DNA of 64,000 nt. Origin: Maratus speciosus. Lineage: Eukaryota > Arthropoda > Arachnida > Araneae > Salticidae. This document shows positions 48,651 to 60,549 of the stretch, piece by piece. The notes under the pieces were generated by a model. The model was not told the origin of the DNA. It saw nothing but the letters and a program-made list of their open reading frames with translations, and did no database searches. The position numbers and the translations under genes are program-made. The stretch covers positions 538,225,073 to 538,289,072 of the forward strand of contig OZ010786.1 of NCBI GenBank assembly GCA_963932465.1. The letters are read 5' to 3'. How positions within the stretch are numbered: the stretch's first letter is position 1; each line of letters opens with the position of its first letter.

Positions 48651-49790
48651 AGCAGCAACTCTTGGAGTAATAATTGATATTTATTACTTTTGTGTTTGGT
48701 ATTATCTGAATGTATTTTTACTAAAAATTCTTCATTAGAGCTTTCTTTAGAAGAATTATTGGCTTTATCGATATCCAAAACCATAGAATAAAAATAACCA
48801 ATTAAATGTTCCGTTAACACCTGCTGGACATGCCATATATTATTAATATTAGACATTAGAAGAATTTTAGTACTTGATATTAATTTAATGAATTACAGCA
48901 GTTTAATAAAAATTGAAGAGCATTAGAAGAGTAAAGATCAGAAAAATGCAAATATGGTACCCGTATAGATTTGTATAAGTTTTCATTAAAAAATGTAATA
49001 AAAATATAACATCAGATGAAATTATTGTTAAACATGATAAAGTGTTATTAAACAAATTTTAGGATAACAAAATTTGTAAGAGAAGAGTGGTAGAATTCTG
49101 CAGTCCTGCATATTAATTAGAAATTCAAATTTTCCATAAATTCCTTATTTTCTATTAGCTTGGGGGACCCCTAAATCTTTATTAAATGACTTGAATTTTT
49201 TTGTAATATCATATTATTACAGAAAGAACATTTGTAAAAGGTGAGACTTGACATTTTCAAACTTTTTTATTTTTTGGCCTCTCCTGGGACACCCTAACAT
49301 ATATGGAAGAATCTTTTTTCTGGCACAATAAATTGCTACTTTCATACCAGAAATTAGACACACTTTCGCTTAAAAACAATTATATTGAAGAATACTTATT
49401 TACACGATATATCCAAGAATATACTATTTACACAATTATTAATACATCTTAATTTTGTCTTCGTGCGCACATCTATCTCCCTTTTTTATACGTCTCTTTC
49501 CAACATTCTTCAGTATACCTCCTCATTCACCGCCAAAACATATTATAATGTTCTTTATTTTCCCGAACTCACTTCAGTTCCCACTCGGAATGAGCGTTTG
49601 TCGTACCGAAGATTAGCTCTAGCGGGCATGGATTGTCACCAATCGCTAGAGTATCTTTTAGGCGGAGTTACGATTCAAGAATGAAATAAACAGGAATTAT
49701 ACATATATATATACATTTAGGTACGTATACATAGGATACACATACATATACACAGGATATATATACATTTATTTATTTATTTAACGTACA
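48650..49790. other. Gene-free AT-rich stretch
   Basis: The 99-codon frame at 49385-49684 has no recognisable domain. ATACATATATA-type short repeats at 49700-49790. Confidence 0.45.
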
Positions 49791-50000
49791 TATCGCAGAT
49801 AACGATTAATGATCTGGAGAGTTTTTGTCGGCTGTATTACATCCAGGATATAAATTTTTTCAAACAACATAAATTCCCGTTTCATTAAGTGTATTACATT
49901 GCAAGAATGATGAGAAAACTTCACGAATTAAGAAAATTAAATTTTCATGATGAGCGAATTGAATGTAAATAATTTATCACCTAAAAAAAAAAAAAGGGTA
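49790..50000 (+). repeat. Dispersed unit R copy
   Basis: Contains GATAACGATTAATGATCTG at 49798-49816 and TTTCATTAAGTGTATTACAT. The trailer is AATAATTTATCACC. Confidence 0.65.
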
Positions 50001-50135
50001 GGACAAATCGACAGACAATTCTCATTAGGGTGGGGGGTAAATTTATAATATGTTTAATTTGAAGGTACGATTGGAAAGTTTGATATCTTTATGTTCTATA
50101 ATAAAATCCTAATAAAAAGTCTTTGTAAATTAGTG

Positions 50136-51262
50136 TAGACTGGGGCACGTTTACGCGGTTTTTATTCAATGAATTTTCAAATTGTTATGTTTTAACTTTT
50201 GAAATTTTAGGCATTGTGGATTTATAAACAGTTAATAAAGTGAAAATTTGTGTATACAGTTGTTGCCCTATTGGTATTTTTAACCGTAAAAAAACTTATT
50301 TTATGTCTAAGTCTTTTGCGTAAACTTGCACTGGGAACGGGGCAATTTTACGCATCAAGTGGATCACGTTTACGCATATTATAAGTGATACGCAAGAAGT
50401 AAGTGAAATAAATATTTAACCAAATTGAAAAATTTTATGACTTGAAACCGTGTTTAAAAATAAAAATTTAAAGAGAATTAATTTAAGAACATTTTATATT
50501 CTAAACTGAAAACATAGGGCTTATGGCTAATTAAAAACAGAAACGATTTAGTCACATTCATCATCACTGTTACAGTTTTTACAACCAAAAAATAAAGTAC
50601 TTCCTTTTGCACACTTGTCATGGGACCACACTTTGCATCTAAGTCATTGAACCCAGTTGTGTCCTTTTTTGGACTGGTTGTATGATTTCAAAACAATAAA
50701 TACACACACAGTTTTCATCTTTGTTATCAGATTCATTCACTATTTTCTTTATTCCAGTGTGTACAAACTTTTTTTTTCTTTTGCAGTTTTGGGTTTCATA
50801 CTTTTTCCTTTGAGGTCTTCTTGGTCTGCTTCCATAGAAACTAATAAATTTTTACGTAATTTCTTGTTCTTGAGCGTGCGTAATAGTGCCTCGATGTCAA
50901 TGCGTAAACGTGCCACGTCGCCATGTTTGGATTTATTTTTAACGTGCAACGAAAATTAATAACATTTCTGTTCATACAAATACAGTTCTCAAAATGGGTA
51001 AAATTCTGCTAATGTTCATATATTTGTTTATCCTTAACTAAGTATTATTAGTTCACATTAAGTTTCAATACTTTCAACAGAAATTTAACTCACCTTGATA
51101 GAAAGCAGTTTAACATTTCCTCATTCCAGACCAAAGCTCGACTGACGCTCAAAAACGTGTGAGAATAGCCGCTAGTGACCAGCATCAATCTATCATGACT
51201 GGTGGCGAGCCAGTTATAACTGGTTTCGGAAAACGTGCACTGCGTAAATGTGCCCCGATCTA
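50136..51262. mobile_element. Pogo-like DNA transposon remnant
   Basis: The inverted ends TAGACTGGGGCACGTTTACG (50136) and TAGATCGGGGCACATTTACG (minus strand from 51262) bound 1.13 kb. The word GGGGCAxxTTTACGC recurs inside at 50339 and in partial form at 50318 (minus), 50362 and 50902 (minus). The interior carries the C-terminus of a transposase on the minus strand. The catalytic region is deleted. Confidence 0.75.
50535..50960 (-). pseudogene. Pogo/Tigger-type transposase C-terminus with CxxC...HxxC finger
   Basis: The minus strand gives a basic stretch (ARLRIDIEALLRTLKNKKLR, about 50912-50850). After frame changes it gives DENCVCIYCFE and WVQ.LRCKVWSHDKCAKG with FFGCKNCNSDDECD before a stop (about 50540). 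The C-x2-C ... CxxWxHxxC ... CxxC layout is the zinc-finger-like tail seen in many arthropod pogo-type transposases. One expected Cys is replaced by a stop and a frameshift lies near 50650, so it is dead. Its own coding sequence contains one copy of the terminal motif (50902-50916). Confidence 0.65.
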
Positions 51263-51635
51263 CCCTATTGTTAATAATCTTAGTTAAGTACCATTATTGT
51301 CTTTGTAAAGTCATAATGCCACGTCAGTTACACAATAGAAGTTATGTCAGTCACATGTGTAATTGCCGTTTTTCCTTTTTTTTTATTAGCATTCAAAAAT
51401 TAATTATATAAGTTACTGTTGTAATTTGTCACTACTTACAAGGAGAGGGCCAACCTTGTTAATTACAGATTTTGATTATTTTAATATATGTTGTAGGGTA
51501 GAGGCCCCTTAGTGTCAGGTTCAACGGATTTTATCCAATGCTCCTTAGTTCTTGAGAAACCGGGGGGGGGGTCTAATATTAGTACACAACTTAAATAACT
51601 TACACAACTTAAATTTGCAAACCCAATTGTAGGTC

Positions 51636-51706
51636 AGTCGTAGCTCAGTTGGTATGGTGTTTACCGGCTGATTCGCGGCCCCGGGTTCAATACCTGAATG
51701 CGCTAC
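51636..51706 (+). other. tRNA-like segment, left arm of element B
   Basis: A box TAGCTCAGTTGG (51641-51652) and B box GGTTCAATACC (51684-51694) both match the Pol III consensus exactly and are 31 nt apart. The acceptor stem is not restored (5' AGTCG against 3' GCGCTAC), so it is a tRNA relic or SINE head, not a tRNA gene. Confidence 0.7.
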
Positions 51707-52444
51707 ATTTGTTTTTCTCATTTTTTGTTTTATAAATTTACTTGTAAGTATAACTTATTAATCTCACTGTCAATTAAAATTTTTAATATTGTATATCAAT
51801 TATAATTTTAACCTATTTAATTTTTTACTTTTAACTAAATAGTTGTAATAAAACATCATAAAACTGTTATTTTCTTTTAAAAAATCACTTTTAAAATGTA
51901 TTTCATATATTCTTTATCGATGCAATGATATTGAGCAATTGTGTCAATTCGTGATTTTAAAGAAACATCATTTACGCATTGCTTTAACAAAGGAAGTCAA
52001 TGCTGCGATAATACTATTATTCTGTTTTTAAAGTAACAAGCATAATTATATTAAAAATTAGCATCAGAATTAAATTACAACCGATTTTTTGCATATTAAA
52101 GATTTTTAAATTTGTAATAAGTATGTTTGCGCTTTCAATTATTTTGCTTTCCCCTTTACCCTTTTTCTGCTTTGATTTATTTTATTTGAATATTCCTTTT
52201 TTTATCATAACTAGATGGCACCACAACAGAATTTGTCACGATTTTGGAATTTTTATCATTCAATAATAGATCCAATTTCTTTTTAAACCTCTTTAATGTA
52301 TGAGAAATAATAGTTTACAAATAAGAAATGATAAATTTAAGTTTCCTAACATTATAATTAATGTATGGTGTTAAAATGTTTAATTGAAATTATTAAATTA
52401 TAATTACAACTATATTTATAAAACAAAAAATGAGAAAAACAAAT

Positions 52445-52514
52445 GTAGCGCATTCAGGTATCGAACCCGGGCCTTCGGATCAGCCGGCAAACGCCATGCC
52501 AACTGAGCTACGAC
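52445..52514 (-). other. tRNA-like segment, right arm of element B
   Basis: On the minus strand: A box TAGCTCAGTTGG (52510-52499) and B box GGTTCGATACC (52467-52457), both perfect. It faces the left-arm copy, so the two internal promoters converge on the loop. Confidence 0.7.
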
Positions 52515-52699
52515 TAACCTGTCATTTTGGTTGCTAAGTAAGTATTTAAGTTGTGTACTAATATTAGACCCCCTGATTTTTCAAGAACTAAGGAGCATTG
52601 GATAAAATCCGTTGAACCTGATATTAAGGGGTGTCTACCCTACAACATATATTAAAATAATCAAAATCTGTGATTAACAAGGTGGGACCTCTCCTTGTT

Positions 52700-53635
52700 A
52701 GTGTTGTTGACAACATCAAATCTTTTTTTTTTTTTTCCAAAGGGATTGAATTTTTACACTTCAATGAAAGCAGAATTTTTTTTTGTCTATTTTATATTAC
52801 GTCAGATACAGAATTTTGAATTGCAATATTTGGATGTACAACAGAGGGTAATTTGGTGTAAAACAGAGATTGAGATAATTTGCAGGTATTCAGGTATTGA
52901 GTCTCTAGTAAGAAATATTTTAAATTGTAAAAAAAAAAATGTTCTAGCTTTATTAGTTAATTTTCTGCACTGTTTTGAAAACAAATTTCGATGATCAAGC
53001 GTTACATCAGTTACGATGGAATTGACCGGTACCGGAATTTTTTGAGTTTTGAAAAAAAATATTCTCAACAAAACGAAATAACAATACATTTAATATGTCT
53101 CACATTTGAGAATTTTTCTGTTTAATATTAATAACACAATTTTAACTAAAAGAATTGTAGCTCTCTTGTGTTATTATTTTTCATTTTAAAGTATGTTTTC
53201 CGGCAGCATTTGGCAAAACCATATTCAGCAATTACGTGTTAGAAACAACGTAAGCATATTCTTTCAGTCAGCTTGTGTTTACTACTGTTCCACTGCATGA
53301 ATTATGTACATGCTATTAACAGTTACATGTGTATGTTTCTTTATGTTCTATCTTCTGTAAGAATTTATATTTCTTTAATTTTTGATACACTGTAAATATC
53401 GCTAAATTATTTTTCTTGATATGTGGACATTAATTAAAAAAATATATCATTATTATCATATTATTTATACCATATTAATATCATATTATTTTTGATAAAT
53501 AAAAAAAAAAAAAAACTTATGACAAATATATTTTGAAATATAATACGAAAAACTTACTCTGCTGAAGAAAATTTTATGTGGTCGTTTTATCATACAAATA
53601 ATAGTTAATCATATATAATTTTGACTTTCTGGAAA
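52700..53635. other. Gene-free AT-rich stretch
   Basis: Opposing 99- and 95-codon frames at 52695-53089 overlap on the two strands and show no domain. Near 53180 there is a diverged piece of the R distal half. Confidence 0.5.
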
Positions 53636-53639
53636 TAGC

Positions 53640-53905
53640 GTTTTCCAAATTTATTATAATCGATACTGGATAAACTTTATTAACTTCATGAAATTATGTA
53701 AGATAAAGAAAGTTATTTGTTAAATTTTCGTAAGCTGAATTATGTCTAAGATGCTAATTTTCCAAACAAGGTAAATTTCAGTTTTATTAAATTAATTACT
53801 TTTCCAGGATATAGAATACATTCCGTGAAATACGAAAAACAATATTTCATGAGGATCAAAGGGAAAGTAAATTATTTATCCAGGAAAAAATAAGATAACT
53901 AGTAT
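53640..53905 (+). repeat. Dispersed unit R copy
   Basis: Closest to the 2015-2275 copy: both have TTCGTAA or CATAA before AATTATGTCT/ATTACGTCT, CCAAACAAGGTAAAT, and a GAGGATxA trailer. The end is ATTTATCCAGG. Confidence 0.65.
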
Positions 53906-53984
53906 TATTTTTATGTGTCGGGATAATATAGGTGCAGATATACGGTTGCCAGTCGCCACGTGGAGACTAAATTTTTTTGCTTTG

Positions 53985-54330
53985 GCGAGTAATTTTCTAT
54001 GTCTAAGTCGTCATCCTTTGGCGAGTTTCGTTTTTTCTCTCGTTTTTTGTTCTTTTGACGAAATTTGCGTTTTTTTACGCTGCTTTGACGAGATTCGCGC
54101 TTTTTTGCGATCTTTTGACGACATTTGCTGAGGTTTTCTTTTTTTTTTTTTCTTTTTTTTATACTTTGATAAAATTTGCGTTTTTACTGTAATCCGTTGA
54201 TATCCGTTTTTCTGCAATCTGTCAACGAAATTCACGCTTTTTATGCGATCTTTTTATAAAAATTTTTGATTTTTTATAAAAAGATTTTCCTGGGACGAAG
54301 TTGGCAATTTTTCTGAGAAGATTGGCGAAA
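53985..54330 (+). repeat. Degenerate minisatellite of about 30 bp
   Basis: Successive units begin GACGAAATTTGCG, GACGAGATTCGCG, GACGACATTTGC, GATAAAATTTGCG and AACGAAATTCACG, each followed by a T-run and GCGATC or similar. TTTGGCGAG words precede it (53980, 54017). The basic, Lys-rich minus-strand frame is compositional. Confidence 0.7.
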
Positions 54331-54387
54331 TTCTAATTTAATAAATTTCAGAAAATTCAGAACAGAAGCACTCCTGTAATAGTGTGT

Positions 54388-54662
54388 GCTAAAAAATTTT
54401 AAGGTAATTTTTCTTCGGTATTCATGAAAAACAAAAGCTATGTGTTGTATTTTGATTTTTATAGTGCAAAATAATCTCACACATTCACATATATTTATAT
54501 TATGTACTCTTGTATGGCAAAATGAAGATAAGAAATATAGTTTTTCTATTGTTCCCCTCAATCATGAATACGTAGCTCATTCTTATAGATATATTTTTTA
54601 AACATCTATCTTGACCAACTTAATCTGACTGTACATAGCTTAAGATTTATTTTATACTTAAT
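54388..54662 (+). repeat. Single copy of the 462-bp repeat family
   Basis: About 270 bp, from TTTTAAGGTAATTTTTCTTC to ATTTTATACTTAATT, matches part of each unit of the array at 61262-62380. Examples are TATGTACTCTTGTATGGCAA and AATCTGACTGTACATAGCTT. Confidence 0.85.
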
Positions 54663-54899
54663 TAGCAGCCTTCGCCTGCTACGCTGGTCGGTTTCTTCAA
54701 ACGAAATATATCGGTGTGTTTGATCTTGTGTTTTATAGCAATATATACATTTATCTCCAATAATCTTCCGCATTGTTATAAACAATATGAACACCATTAC
54801 GATTTTATATTTTCAAATATCTCAGACAAAATTTGGACTGTTAAGAACCAAAACTTTTAGTTGATTATTTAAAATTGAATATAGAAAAGAACGGAAGAA

Positions 54900-56235
54900 C
54901 AATATGTAGCATATTAAAATCAGCCTTGAAAATTTAAAAATGAAAATCTCATCAAAACCCGTTCAGTAGATCCTTCTAATAAGACTATTTTTTCATAATC
55001 GGGTTCACCAGATTATAGACCATTCATCTATAATTGAATAGCAAAGCAAAGTGGAACAATATATGTTATATTCGCCAATAACTACTCCATAACTAAGCAA
55101 CGCAGAATGATATGTGTTATATACGAAACCTTTCTTGAAAATTTTTCTAACTAACAATGCAAGTCTTCTCAAAATCTATTGAAAAGAACTCAAATTATAA
55201 GTAGTTTGACCTAAATTGATCTTTGTATTTTATATGTGGAGTAGATAGTTAAATATGTTTTTCATAACCTCGTTAACGTGATTGTAGAACTTCCAGCAAC
55301 ATAGCGTAGTTGTTCATGGGATTCCTGATTAATTGCCGTTGAACTTCTGGATTTTTTAGAAACTCTAGACACCCCCCATAGCTGTAACATATATACTCTT
55401 TTGTATATACCGTTTGCCTGTACATGTTATGTTACTTTTTTTACAATTATACCACAGAGAACTTTCCTCATAGTTCCATAACTAAAAATGTAGAATTATA
55501 TGTTAAATATTGAAACAATCCCCGAAATATTACCTAATTATGTAATTTCAATTAACCTACATTCAGTATAACTTTAAATAAAAGGTAATCTTTCACCTAG
55601 TTTTTGGAACTTTCTCTTGTAATTCGATTTTCTGCAATCTGATATTTTGTCAAGTTTGTGCTCCAGAAAAAAACAATAACCACAGAAGAAAACTTCACTA
55701 CAAAGAAGTACCATCCATGCAAGAAGTACCAATCATGCAAGAAGTAATAACAATCCACAAAACATTATCTAACTAACAGTGTTAAGTCCCATCAAAATAC
55801 ATCCAGCAAAATTCAAATTAAATTATAAACTGGTGGAAAGAAAGACAAATTTGCATTTTATATAATTACAGTAGATGTATCTTTAATAATTGCGTTCACC
55901 TTACTCTATAACTTTTCAAATAGCTCTATAACTAAGCAACATATAATGAAATGTTATATATTAAAACCATTCCTGAAAAGTAATGTAACAGTGATACTTA
56001 GATACAATTCTGTTCCATAGAATTTTTTCTGAAGGCTAAACTTTAATAATCAGGTTCACTTAATTTTTTAACTTTTTCATTTATCTCTATAACTAAGCAA
56101 CGTAGAACACTGTGTATACACAAAACCAGTTCCAAAAATATTACCTAACTAATAGTGGCATATCCTATTAAAATATTATAAACAATCGGAATGAAATGGA
56201 GATTTCCGTTTTAAATATGTAGTAGATGATGATGA
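54900..56235 (+). repeat. Degenerate repeats resembling RTE-type 3' tails
   Basis: The phrase CTATAACTAAGCAACGTAGA recurs with changes near 55085, 55925 and 56088. So do CATCAAAAxCxxTTCAGTAGA-like words (54950, 55790) and an AGTAGATGATGATGATACG end (56220). Such wording and a (GAT)n tail are typical of RTE-clade LINE 3' ends in invertebrates. No coding part is present. Confidence 0.45.
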
Positions 56236-56239
56236 TACG

Positions 56240-57133
56240 ATTTTCTGTAATAGAATTGATCGTGAAGTTTTCGCTTCATACGTAAACGATGCTTTCAACA
56301 TTGTAGCTAATGCACCGATTGGCGAGGTGTCCGATGACGGAAGATTAACCTGGAATCCCATGAACAACTACCCAAAGAAAGTTGAATACTTGACTTTTGT
56401 GATACTTTTATGTTAGCCGGGCACTAATTTATACTCCTGGCAAGTTTTCTTCGACTGAGCCATCTTCAAATACCAATTCTTTTGCATAAAGTGTAAATAG
56501 ATACTTTCATTATTCCAGTACAAATTCTTAATTATTATTGGAGTATTATTGTGTTGTAAATTTAGATATAACTATTATACACAATTTCTTATACTTTTAT
56601 AATAGTGCATAATATTAACTATTGTTCGCATCTTGTATCTTAATACTAAATATTTAGTGTAGATTTAAAAATAATTTTTGCATCATGTATCTTACATAAT
56701 ATCTCAAACATAGTATCATTGTATTGTAAATTTGTAAATAATTATTATCTAAAATTACTTATACTTTCATAATAGTGCATAATATTAATTATTATTTGCC
56801 TCTTGTACCTTAATACTTATTTTTAGTATAGAGTTAAAAATAATTTTGCATCATATACCTTGAAAATAGCTTTAAATGTTGCAAATATCACATTTGTACA
56901 TGGCTTAAATTGATGTTAGTATTCTGAATCCTGAAAATAACATAAAAGTGTTGTAAATATGTAGGTAATTGTGATAAAAAAATTTTAATATTAAATTCTA
57001 AAAACTATGCATATTTATATGTTAAAATAATGAATATTTCTCTCAAATGTAATTATAGGGGGTCATCTCTAAATATTTATTTCACACACTGTCAATAATT
57101 GTCATATATCTAACATTGTTATTTCTCCTAAAC

Positions 57134-57136
<3 letters not shown>
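56240..57136. other. Gene-free stretch with weak internal repetition
   Basis: ATAATAGTGCATAATATTAA recurs near 56600 and 56775 with shared flanks, spaced about 175 bp. The 63-codon minus frame at 56176-56367 has no known domain. Confidence 0.45.
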
Positions 57137-57174
<38 letters not shown>

Positions 57175-57295
57175 TGAAGGAGTTTCGCAGGTAGTAAAAC
57201 TTTTCCCTGCCCTGGGCTTGGGGTTACACCTAACCATAAGCCAAAAGCGGGTTCCCAGGCTGGGTGCTTACTTACTTACTTATGTTAGCCGGGCG
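57137..57295. repeat. Poly(A) followed by a GC-richer repeat piece
   Basis: A run of 34 A (57137-57170), then CCTGCCCTGGGCTTGGGGTT, GCGGGTTCCCAGGCTGGGTG and (CTTA)4. TTAGCCGGGC at 57283 also occurs at 56415. It is probably a retroelement UTR fragment, source unknown. Confidence 0.45.
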
Positions 57296-59160
57296 CAAGT
57301 AATAAGTCAACAAAGATTGTTTCCATATACCTTATTCTTATTTTATTATTTTCATTCAAAATATAAACGTTTCACTCATTTCATTTAAAATACATGTCTT
57401 ACTCAAATTTCATTGAAAACCTGAAAAATAAAACAATAATAGGAAATAATGCCATAACTTAAAACAAAGAATTGTTTTTAATTTACATACGCGAAATGTA
57501 ACGACTGCTATTGGTAATTTTTTAAATCCTAATGGCGCGATTACACACGGCTGACATAAAAGTACCAATTTTTTCTTCTTATCCAGGAGCAAATGATAAA
57601 TCGCGATGTATTATTTCTATTCCAATTTCTTCCAATGAAAATGTGGTATTCACGTATTATCTGGACCATGAGATAGATCGCCAGAAATGGTTGACAATTT
57701 CCAATCTTGTTTATCCTTTACCAATTACGTTCAAAACAATAATTTAACATTCTTAAATACATCACCTTGTTAAAAATGGCAAATTATTTAAAGTAAATAA
57801 ATAAATAAAATATATAACATAAAACTACATACTATAAATTATAAATAAAAAACTATAATAATAAAATAAATTTAACGCTTTAATAAATAAACTATCAAAT
57901 GGACCAAAAATATTGGTTGCTTTCATTAGTGTAATTCTCTTGTATCTGTCATGGCCCGGATGTAAGTACCAAAAATTTTTTTAGGTCGTACAAACATTGC
58001 TTTCAATTTTTAATATTTTCCTTTTATAATGTTAATTTCTCAGTAGATCGCTTCTTTGTATTTAAAATAAAATCAATATATATTTTTCTTTTTTTCAAGG
58101 CGTTTGTATTTATTTATTTTTTTCAAACTCATATAGCCGTTTTAATTGCCGAAACGTCAGTGAAGGCTTACTGTGGAGACACGAAAAGTTTTGATTTCCG
58201 TTTGTCTGTCTGTCTGTCTGTCTGTCTGTTCCGCGATAACTGCCGCAAAAAGCACCCGATCAGCTTGAAATTAATTGGGCATATTCGTGAGATACCCGGA
58301 CGTAGCTGTATAGTTTTTGGTTAAATTTGGTTCATTCGTTCGGAAAATATGGAAGATTTTATTTTTCTTTATAATGCTTTTCTACGGCAAGTCAGACGAT
58401 TTTCAAATTTCGATTAGTTGAAAGAAAATGGCACGTTTGATTAATGGATTTAAATGTCAAATTATGGATACTAAAATTCCAAATAAGGGTTTTAAATTAT
58501 TCCTATTATATTGAAGTTTTATCTATATATCTATCAGATTTTTTTATTTACGTGTATAATGTTTTGAGGACATTTATACATGTATTCCAATAATATAAAG
58601 AATTTTTAAATTAATTTTCTTGTTTTATATGATACATATTTCATTTTTTTTTTCCTTTTCTTCGTTGCCTAGCGACTGTTATTCGTAGCCTATCATTCCG
58701 TCAAATATGAATGAAGTTAGTAAATTACGTTAATTTTGTAGCAGGTACTATTAAAAGGCTATCACAAAAAATATTTTATCGCGCCAAATCGATGCAATTT
58801 ATGCAATTAACAGTGCGCACGATAATGAATTATTTTCCAGTAGATTTACAGATCTCCAGATATGCATATTTTGGGGGGCTTTTAATATGTTATTGCTATC
58901 GCATGGATTAGGATGTTTAAACTAATGTTTAACCATGCTATAAGTGAAAAAAAAGTACAGTTAAAGGCATGTAAATCCTTTTTGACACTTTCCAACATGG
59001 ATGAAAAGTATTTATGACTTCAGTTTTTCTATCTGTCGCCTGCCGTGTTTCTCTACGTGCTCTAACTCGCGTAAATATAGTCGGGATTACATGTAATTGA
59101 TATACGTTATTGAGGTTTGCCAAAGTATGTTTGGTATTAAAAATGAAGAGTGTAGCATTC
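57296..59160. other. Gene-free stretch with (CTGT)n
   Basis: (TCTG)n at 58203-58229, followed by GTTCCGCGATAACTGCCGC, a phrase common in invertebrate retroelement UTRs. No ORF with a domain. Confidence 0.5.
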
Positions 59161-59164
59161 ATAG

Positions 59165-60450
59165 CTTAATTACAGGGGTACTCAAAACTATTCCGTTACA
59201 TTATAGTCTTTGGGAAAAATCGTCTGCGGTGTATTTTAATAATGTTACACAATTTTAAACGTAATGAAATTTATATACTTTTTTAAGGTGCACTAGAACA
59301 TGGTTACTATAAAATATGTTATGTGTAGCACTTACAGCATGCGTACAGGGAACTCAAAAGTATTCATAATATTACAATCTTTGAAGAAAATCCTTTTGTG
59401 GCGTTTTTTAATGATGTTACTCTGTTACAAAATAATAAAATTGATATGTATTTTTGAAACATTTTTGTAGTATATGGGGTGCAAAGCATATGTTTTTTTC
59501 AGGGTCACACAAAAGTGGTCGATTAAAATGTGGTCTACGGGGGGAAAAAAAAAAACTCTTCACAGCTAATTTTAACACATTAGCGACGGGAAACGAGAAT
59601 TCTCGTATTTATTCAGAATACATCATTGGCTAAGGGAGTGACTTCTACCTTACAGAAAAGACATTTATATTGTGTTGTCCATATTTTTTATAGATTGTAA
59701 GACATTATATATTACATCCGTACATTGAAAGATATTTACTGCTGCATAAACATGAAAAACATATCTCAGAAACCAATTTCCGAGACACTTTCAGAAGAGG
59801 GAGGAGCTTCTACTGTTTTTAAACCCAGATTTAATTAAATTGCCTGTCGCCAGTGTGTTAATTGTGTTGCACTAATTCAAACATTATGAAATTAAATTAC
59901 ATTACTGTGGTTGACTACAAGAAGCTTGAATATGATTTGTATCGTATTTATCGGTCATTTATAGGGTCACATAAAAAATTTCGGATACAGTTCTGGTCTA
60001 TTAGGGATGATTGCTGAAGAGCATTTTCGATTATGGTGTGCGTTTTAACGTTAAGTAAATTTGTGCTTAATAAGTAGTGCTTAAATATTGTATAGACCAT
60101 GTACAGGGATACACAAATGAATTCGTAAGTATAAATGAAAATGAGCGCGAATTGCTTCAGTGTTTTTTTTTTTTTTTTTTTTTTTTTTGAGTTATGTATT
60201 TCTCAGCCCAATTACATTTAGTATACTAACAAATGTTTGCAGAATTTAAATAGAACCATATACAGGACTCCGCAGAAACTGGATATATGGTGCACACTAT
60301 GCATACTAATCCCCGGAAATGTGATATGAGCAGTTTTAAGAGGGGTTTTTGTCTGCATTAAATTTAAACGTTATAGACGACGCGTAAAAATCTTCACGTA
60401 AGATACAGGGCTGTAGAAAAGAATTCATGTACGTTTCCGCCTATTGGTAG
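59165..60450 (+). repeat. Degenerate tandem array, period about 140-175 bp
   Basis: Units start ACAGGG(G)xACTCAAAA or similar at 59172, 59345, 59500, 59962, 60102, 60262 and 60404. The first two share ATTACAATCTTTG, then GTGGCGTTTTTTAAT(A/G)ATGTTAC-like sequence. The 462-nt gap between the third and fourth anchors equals about three units with lost anchors. Confidence 0.55.
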
Positions 60451-60520
60451 AATTTACTAAAGGACATTAACACAATTAATTGATAATTACAAATGTAAAT
60501 TCAATTACACAACGAAGGGG

Positions 60521-60545
60521 TTCAGGGGGGCTCTGCCCCCCTGAA
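60521..60545. repeat. Strong G/C hairpin
   Basis: TTCAGGGGGG pairs perfectly with CCCCCCTGAA across CTCTG. It shares the GGGGGCTCTGCCCCC core with the Helitron-like ends but lacks CTAG. Confidence 0.7.
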
Positions 60546-60549
60546 GAAA

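Larger units (their letters stand above)
51438..52698. mobile_element. tRNA-bearing palindromic element B
   Basis: The ends are ACAAGGAGAGGGCC (51438) and ACAAGGAGAGGTCC (minus strand from 52698). Arms of about 300 bp are very similar, with long shared words such as ACAGATTTTGATTATTTTAA and TCAGGTTCAACGGATTTTAT. Each arm ends inward with a tRNA-like segment. The middle (51715-52440) is AT-rich and non-coding. The better arm match than in element A suggests a younger copy. No transposase. Confidence 0.85.

Noticed and set aside
51636..51706. Functional tRNA gene
   Set aside because: Perfect A and B boxes, but acceptor arms do not pair and the sequence lies inside a transposon arm.
52695..53089. 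Overlapping 99- and 95-codon frames on opposite strands
   Set aside because: AT-rich overlap with no recognisable domain and no support for splicing or promoters.
56176..56367. 63-codon minus frame as a gene
   Set aside because: Short, no family match that I recognise, and it lies at the end of a LINE-like tail region.
60521..60545. Helitron 3' end
   Set aside because: It shares the hairpin core, but CTRR is absent and the upstream 190 bp does not match the other Helitron-like ends.
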